Position numbers and translations under genes: made by a program. Positions 60,516-64,000 of a DNA stretch of 64,000 nt are shown one piece after another. The notes beneath the pieces were generated by a model. The model saw nothing but the letters and a program-made list of their open reading frames with translations, searched no databases and was not told the origin of the DNA. The stretch is from Armatimonadota bacterium (GTDB lineage Bacteria > Armatimonadota > Fimbriimonadia > Fimbriimonadales > Fimbriimonadaceae). How positions within the stretch are numbered: position 1 is the stretch's first letter; each line of letters opens with the position of its first letter. The stretch is taken from positions 20,087 to 84,086 of the forward strand of contig JANYCU010000006.1 of the NCBI GenBank assembly GCA_025360125.1, in the 5' to 3' direction.

Positions 60516-62174
60516 ATGCCCCCACGAGAGTCCCTCGAAATGCTTGAACGATTAGAGGGAGAAGTGCCATCTGATAACGCCCGCCTAAAGACGTATGTCG
60601 GTGCCCTGCGCGAGACATTGGAAGCCGAGGAGCGAGATTCGGAAGCGAAAGCCGAAGAGTTAGCTCAGTACCTCGCCGCCTACGAAAAGTTGACCCAACC
60701 CGCCAACCGAATTGGCGTCTTTTTGAAGTGGATCGACACAGATATGGGATCAATGCCGATGATTCTGCTCGGCGATTCGGAGTACGTGGTGACAGTTGAT
60801 CCGGCGATCAAAGAAGCGTCTTTGACGCTTGGGACCCGCGTGCGATTGAACGAAGCGTACGCGATTATCGGCCTTGCTCCGGGATCGGAGCAAGGTTCGA
60901 TTGTTCGGGTCAGCGAGATGCTTGAAGACGGTCGGATCAAGATTGGCGGCGATATGCCAGGCGGAGAGAACCGTTTGATTTTTCGGGGCGACGCTCTCAC
61001 TGACGTCAAGATTCATTCGGGCGACGAGGTCCGGTTGGATGTGAGCGGCAAGATTGCGGTCGAGCATTTTGTAAAGAACGAGAATCGCGACCTGTTTATG
61101 GAGACGGTCCCGGACATATCGTGGGAGCAGGTCGGAGGTCAGCCGGACGCGATTCGGTTGATTCGCGAGACGATCGAGCATCCGCTGCTTCATCCTGAGG
61201 TTTACGAAAAGTACGGCAAGAAGACGATCAAGGGAATTTTGCTTTATGGCCCTCCGGGCTGTGGAAAGACGCTGCTGGGCAAAGCGACGGCGCGGACTTT
61301 GGCGAAGGAGTACAGCGAGCGGCAAGGAAAAGAGGTGAAGGAGTACTTCATGTCGATTTCGGGGCCGAAGATTTTGAACATGTGGGTCGGCGAGACGGAG
61401 CGCATGGTGCGCGAAATCTTTAAGACGGCGCGCGAAAAGGCCAAAGACGGTTATTTGGTTTTCATCTTTATGGATGAGGCGGAGTCGCTGTTGCGGACAC
61501 GATCGAGTGGCCGGCACTTTAGCATGAGCAACACGGTTGTTCCGCAGTTCTGCGCCGAGCTAGACGGCTTGGAGTCGTTGGAAAACGTGGTGTTGATGTT
61601 GACATCGAATCGACCGGATTATATTGATCCGGCGGTTTTGCGTCCGGGCAGAATTGATCGAAAAGTGAAAGTTATTCGTCCCGACAAGGAGGCCACCCGG
61701 CAGATTTTGAACATCTATTTGAAGGCGACTTTGCCTTTGGATCCTTTGTTGGTGGCGAAACATGACGGTGAATCGACGTGTGCTCAGCGTGAGTTGGTGG
61801 AGGGCGTTTTGGATGCGCTTTGGTCGAAACGGAAGTCGAACGAATTCTTGGAGATTGCGTTGCGGAGTGGGAAGAGCGATACGCTTTATCGTTCGGATTT
61901 GGTTTCTGGAGCGATTATTGAGAGCGTGGTTGACCGGGCAAAGGAGACGGCGATTCGGCGAACCTTGGCCAATTTGAAGACGGAGACGGGGATTACGCTT
62001 GAGGATTTGACCGAGGCGTTGGATCAGGAGTATAAGGAGAACGAAATTTTCCCGAAGAGCGACGCGGTTGAGGATTGGCTGCAGTTGTTGGACTTTGCTC
62101 CGGAGAATGTGGTGAGCATCAAACCGATTGGTCGGAATGTTGGTCGGCAGTATCTTGAGAAGTCGATTGTGTGA
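60516..62174 (+). CDS. mpa: Mpa/ARC-type proteasomal AAA+ ATPase
   Basis: 552 residues. The N-terminal coiled coil (about 5-60) is followed by OB-like interdomain repeats (about 65-190) and a single AAA+ module: Walker A GPPGCGKT (245-252), Walker B VFIFMDEAE (315-322), sensor and arginine-finger region SNRPDYIDPAVLRPGRIDRK. This is the arrangement of Mpa/ARC rings that unfold proteins for the 20S proteasome. The C-terminus GRQYLEKSIV contains a QYL like the GQYL proteasome-docking tail of actinobacterial Mpa, but with five residues after it. No prcA, prcB, pafA, dop or Pup-like gene lies in the window. Confidence 0.85.
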   Translation: MPPRESLEMLERLEGEVPSDNARLKTYVGALRETLEAEERDSEAKAEELAQYLAAYEKLTQPANRIGVFLKWIDTDMGSMPMILLGDSEYVVTVDPAIKEASLTLGTRVRLNEAYAIIGLAPGSEQGSIVRVSEMLEDGRIKIGGDMPGGENRLIFRGDALTDVKIHSGDEVRLDVSGKIAVEHFVKNENRDLFMETVPDISWEQVGGQPDAIRLIRETIEHPLLHPEVYEKYGKKTIKGILLYGPPGCGKTLLGKATARTLAKEYSERQGKEVKEYFMSISGPKILNMWVGETERMVREIFKTAREKAKDGYLVFIFMDEAESLLRTRSSGRHFSMSNTVVPQFCAELDGLESLENVVLMLTSNRPDYIDPAVLRPGRIDRKVKVIRPDKEATRQILNIYLKATLPLDPLLVAKHDGESTCAQRELVEGVLDALWSKRKSNEFLEIALRSGKSDTLYRSDLVSGAIIESVVDRAKETAIRRTLANLKTETGITLEDLTEALDQEYKENEIFPKSDAVEDWLQLLDFAPENVVSIKPIGRNVGRQYLEKSIV

Positions 62175-62249
62175 GGTCTTTTAAGCCACGCCAATTTAGG
62201 TTTTCTTGGTCAGTGTTGAATTTGTTCGGATTTGCGAGGCATCGAAACT

Positions 62250-63566
62250 TTATGCCGGACGAATGAGGATTGGACGCGGTGGGATTGGGGTGGTTTGGAT
62301 GAGGATTGCGTGTTCGAGGCGAGTTATTGCGGTGGCTCCGGCTTCGGGGGTAGCCGCGTGAACGGTGGCCAGGAGATGATTTTCGCTGATGAGGTCGCCG
62401 ACTTTGACGTTTAACACGATGCCGACCGAGAGATCAATTTCGTCGTCCTTTTCGTGGCGTCCTGCGCCGAGGTCGAGAGCGATTTCGCCGATGGTTCTTG
62501 CGTCAACTTTGCCGATGCAGCCCGCCATTTTGGCGTGGAGTTCGATTTGGACGGGGGCGACGGGCAGCCAGGATGTTTCGTTAAAATCGACGGTGGCACC
62601 TTGGGCTTTGATCCATTGATTGGCTTTGTCGAGGGCGCGACCGCTCTGGAGGGTGTCTTCGATACGGGTGAGGGCTTCACCTGCGGTGGGTGCGATTCCG
62701 CTGACACGAAGGGCGAGGGCGGCGTAGTAGCGGCAGAGTTCGCGGAAGCGTTTGGTGTTGGGTGAAAGCTCGCTTTCGGGCTTGGTTAGGACGTCGATGG
62801 CTTCTTTGACTTCAAGCGCGTTGCCAATGGACGAACCTAGAGGTTGATCCATGTCGGTGATTGCAGCGTAGGCTTTGAGGCCCGCTAGCTTTCCGATGGC
62901 GACGAGGGCGTCAGCGAGCTTCTCGGCTTGCTCGCGGGTTGGGTTGAAGGAACCCGAGCCGCATTTGACATCGAGAATGACGGTGTCGGCGCCGCCCGCG
63001 ATCTTTTTAGAGAGGATGGAACTGACGATGAGCGGAAGCGAGGTGACGGTCTCGGTGACATCGCGGAGTCCGTAAAGGGCTTTATCGGCGGGAGCAAGGT
63101 GGGCGGTTTGTCCGGCGACCGCGATTCCGATCTTTTTGGCCTGAGCGACCATTTTCTTGGGGGTGAGGTCGGTTGAGAAGCCGGGAATGGATTTGAGCTT
63201 GTCGACGGTTCCGCCCGTGATTCCGAGTCCACGTCCGCTCATTTTGATGACGGAGAGTCCGCAGGCGGCGAGGAGTGGGCCGAGAACGAGGGTGGTTTTG
63301 TCGCCGACTCCGCCCGTGCTGTGCTTGTCGATCCAGGGTTTTGGGACTCCGGTGAGGTCGAGTCGGTCGCCGCTGTCGGCCATGGCGATGGTGAGGTCGA
63401 CGGTTTCTTGGTCGGTCAGTGGCTTGAGATAGGCGGCCATGAGCCAGGCGGAGAGTTGGTAGTCGGGGATGTCGCCTTTTGCCGCTCCTTCCGCGAGAAA
63501 TGTTAATTCCTCTTTTGAATGGACCATGCCTTCTCGGCGTTTAGCGATGATCGTGCGAAAGTCCAT
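62250..63566 (-). CDS. deoA: Pyrimidine-nucleoside (thymidine) phosphorylase
   Basis: 438 residues. Cleaves thymidine or other pyrimidine nucleosides to base and sugar 1-phosphate in salvage. Family landmarks: KPWIDKHSTGGVGDKTTLVL (phosphate site), MSGRGLGITGGTVDKLKSIP, DVKCGSGSF and ITDMDQPLGSSIGNALEVKE, the last near the signature of the family. Whether it is the thymidine-specific (DeoA) or the broad (Pdp) type is not clear from sequence. It stands alone, convergent with mpa. Confidence 0.95.
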   Translation of the reverse strand: MDFRTIIAKRREGMVHSKEELTFLAEGAAKGDIPDYQLSAWLMAAYLKPLTDQETVDLTIAMADSGDRLDLTGVPKPWIDKHSTGGVGDKTTLVLGPLLAACGLSVIKMSGRGLGITGGTVDKLKSIPGFSTDLTPKKMVAQAKKIGIAVAGQTAHLAPADKALYGLRDVTETVTSLPLIVSSILSKKIAGGADTVILDVKCGSGSFNPTREQAEKLADALVAIGKLAGLKAYAAITDMDQPLGSSIGNALEVKEAIDVLTKPESELSPNTKRFRELCRYYAALALRVSGIAPTAGEALTRIEDTLQSGRALDKANQWIKAQGATVDFNETSWLPVAPVQIELHAKMAGCIGKVDARTIGEIALDLGAGRHEKDDEIDLSVGIVLNVKVGDLISENHLLATVHAATPEAGATAITRLEHAILIQTTPIPPRPILIRPA

Positions 63567-63639
63567 GATTATTAGATACGGGGGAGGGCCCTACGAGGTT
63601 GAGTTTACTTCGGGAATTTGGGATTGCCTCTATTCCCGG

Positions 63640-64000
63640 GCAAGACTTAAAGCCTGTAGTTACTCCCGGGAACTTCGTTCCTCCGGTTCGCCTGAACAAT
63701 TCCTAATTCACATTTCAACGGTTCAGGCTCACCGATCCCTCTTGAAAAAAGGGATAGCTCGCTCTGGATGCGCCAAATCAGGCGAATAATACTGAAAAGC
63801 TACTCTCGGGAACTTCGTTCCTCCAGTTCGCCTGAACAATTCCTAATTCAAATTTCAACGGTTCAGGCTCACCACCTCAAGAATCTCTGCCTTTTGGGCA
63901 GAGATTCTTAAGGGCTCTCCTCTTAAGAAAAAGGGATAGCTCGCTCTGGATGTACCAAATCTGGCGAATAATCCTGAAAAGCTACTCTCGGGAACTTCGT
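63640..64000. repeat. Tandem repeat array running off the right edge
   Basis: Three starts of one unit, at about 63660, 63801 and 63982, each with CTCGGGAACTTCGTTCCTCC (first copy CCCGGG). Within a unit, GCCTGAAC and GTTCAGGC pair around a 23-base loop, followed by CTCACC, AGGGATAGCTCGCTCTGGAT and CTGAAAAGCTACTC. The second unit carries an inserted 13-bp hairpin (AAGAATCTCTGCC 63879-63891 with GGCAGAGATTCTT 63897-63909). No gene is seen. Confidence 0.75.

Overview
The window looks like chromosomal DNA of a bacterium with a two-membrane type envelope, at roughly 50 % GC. I infer a member of the Armatimonadota (Fimbriimonas-like). The reasons are a PEP-CTERM protein, a diaminopimelate epimerase and LD-carboxypeptidase, outer-membrane-type barrels, a flagellar chaperone (FliS), an Mpa/ARC-type proteasomal ATPase without actinobacterial neighbours, and many secreted enzymes. 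This placement is an inference from gene content, not a search result.

Layout. (1) 1-3.3 kb: the 5' part of a DhnA-type aldolase gene, then an accessory stretch with two orphan small genes set among repeats and hairpins. (2) 3.3-17 kb: secreted proteins (fasciclin, lipoprotein, PEP-CTERM), an IscA/ErpA-type protein, a barrel protein, ferredoxin, a PilZ-like protein, a GbsR/MarR regulator with a palindromic operator, lon, nadA, and a leftward run of envelope genes. That run ends in a thioredoxin-like gene interrupted by one in-frame TGA, a selenocysteine candidate. (3) 17-25 kb: xerC/D, fabF-acpP, an FAD oxidoreductase, then the rpmH-rnpA-yidD-yidC-jag cluster and an ECF sigma factor. (4) 25.7-39 kb: mostly leftward catabolic and secreted genes (PQQ dehydrogenase with a haem domain, a BNR-repeat protein, YCII, GH95 fucosidase, an FAD amine-oxidase-like protein, an ApnL-like protein) with a TMEM175 homologue and speE on the plus strand. 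(5) 39-45.4 kb: thioesterase, a large orphan protein, dapF, a RAYT (HUH transposase) framed by REP hairpins, and an ankyrin protein. (6) 45.7-54 kb: the lower half of the spc ribosomal operon (rpsN to secY), adk, map, fliS and a frameshifted prfB. (7) 54-64 kb: a DUF1573 protein coupled to a tetrahaem protein, a DnaA-like ATPase, a CBS-GGDEF protein, a hairpin-repeat cluster, the Mpa/ARC ATPase, a pyrimidine nucleoside phosphorylase and terminal repeats.

How the genes work together. Several blocks are coupled by overlapping stop and start codons: rpmH/rnpA/yidD, rpsH/rplF, rplO/secY, adk/map, the 645-aa protein/dapF, the DUF1573 protein/cytochrome, and PQQ dehydrogenase/BNR protein. The rpmH block makes a ribosomal protein, the tRNA-processing protein RnpA and the membrane-insertion machinery. 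The spc block makes ribosomal proteins and the Sec channel.

The most unusual items are four. A dispersed family of hairpin repeats has a constant loop but stems that change in compensating ways. The candidate selenoprotein has a possible SECIS hairpin. rnpA has no ATG/GTG/TTG in frame and appears to start at ATA inside the rpmH stop. The RAYT sits next to REP units of its own type.
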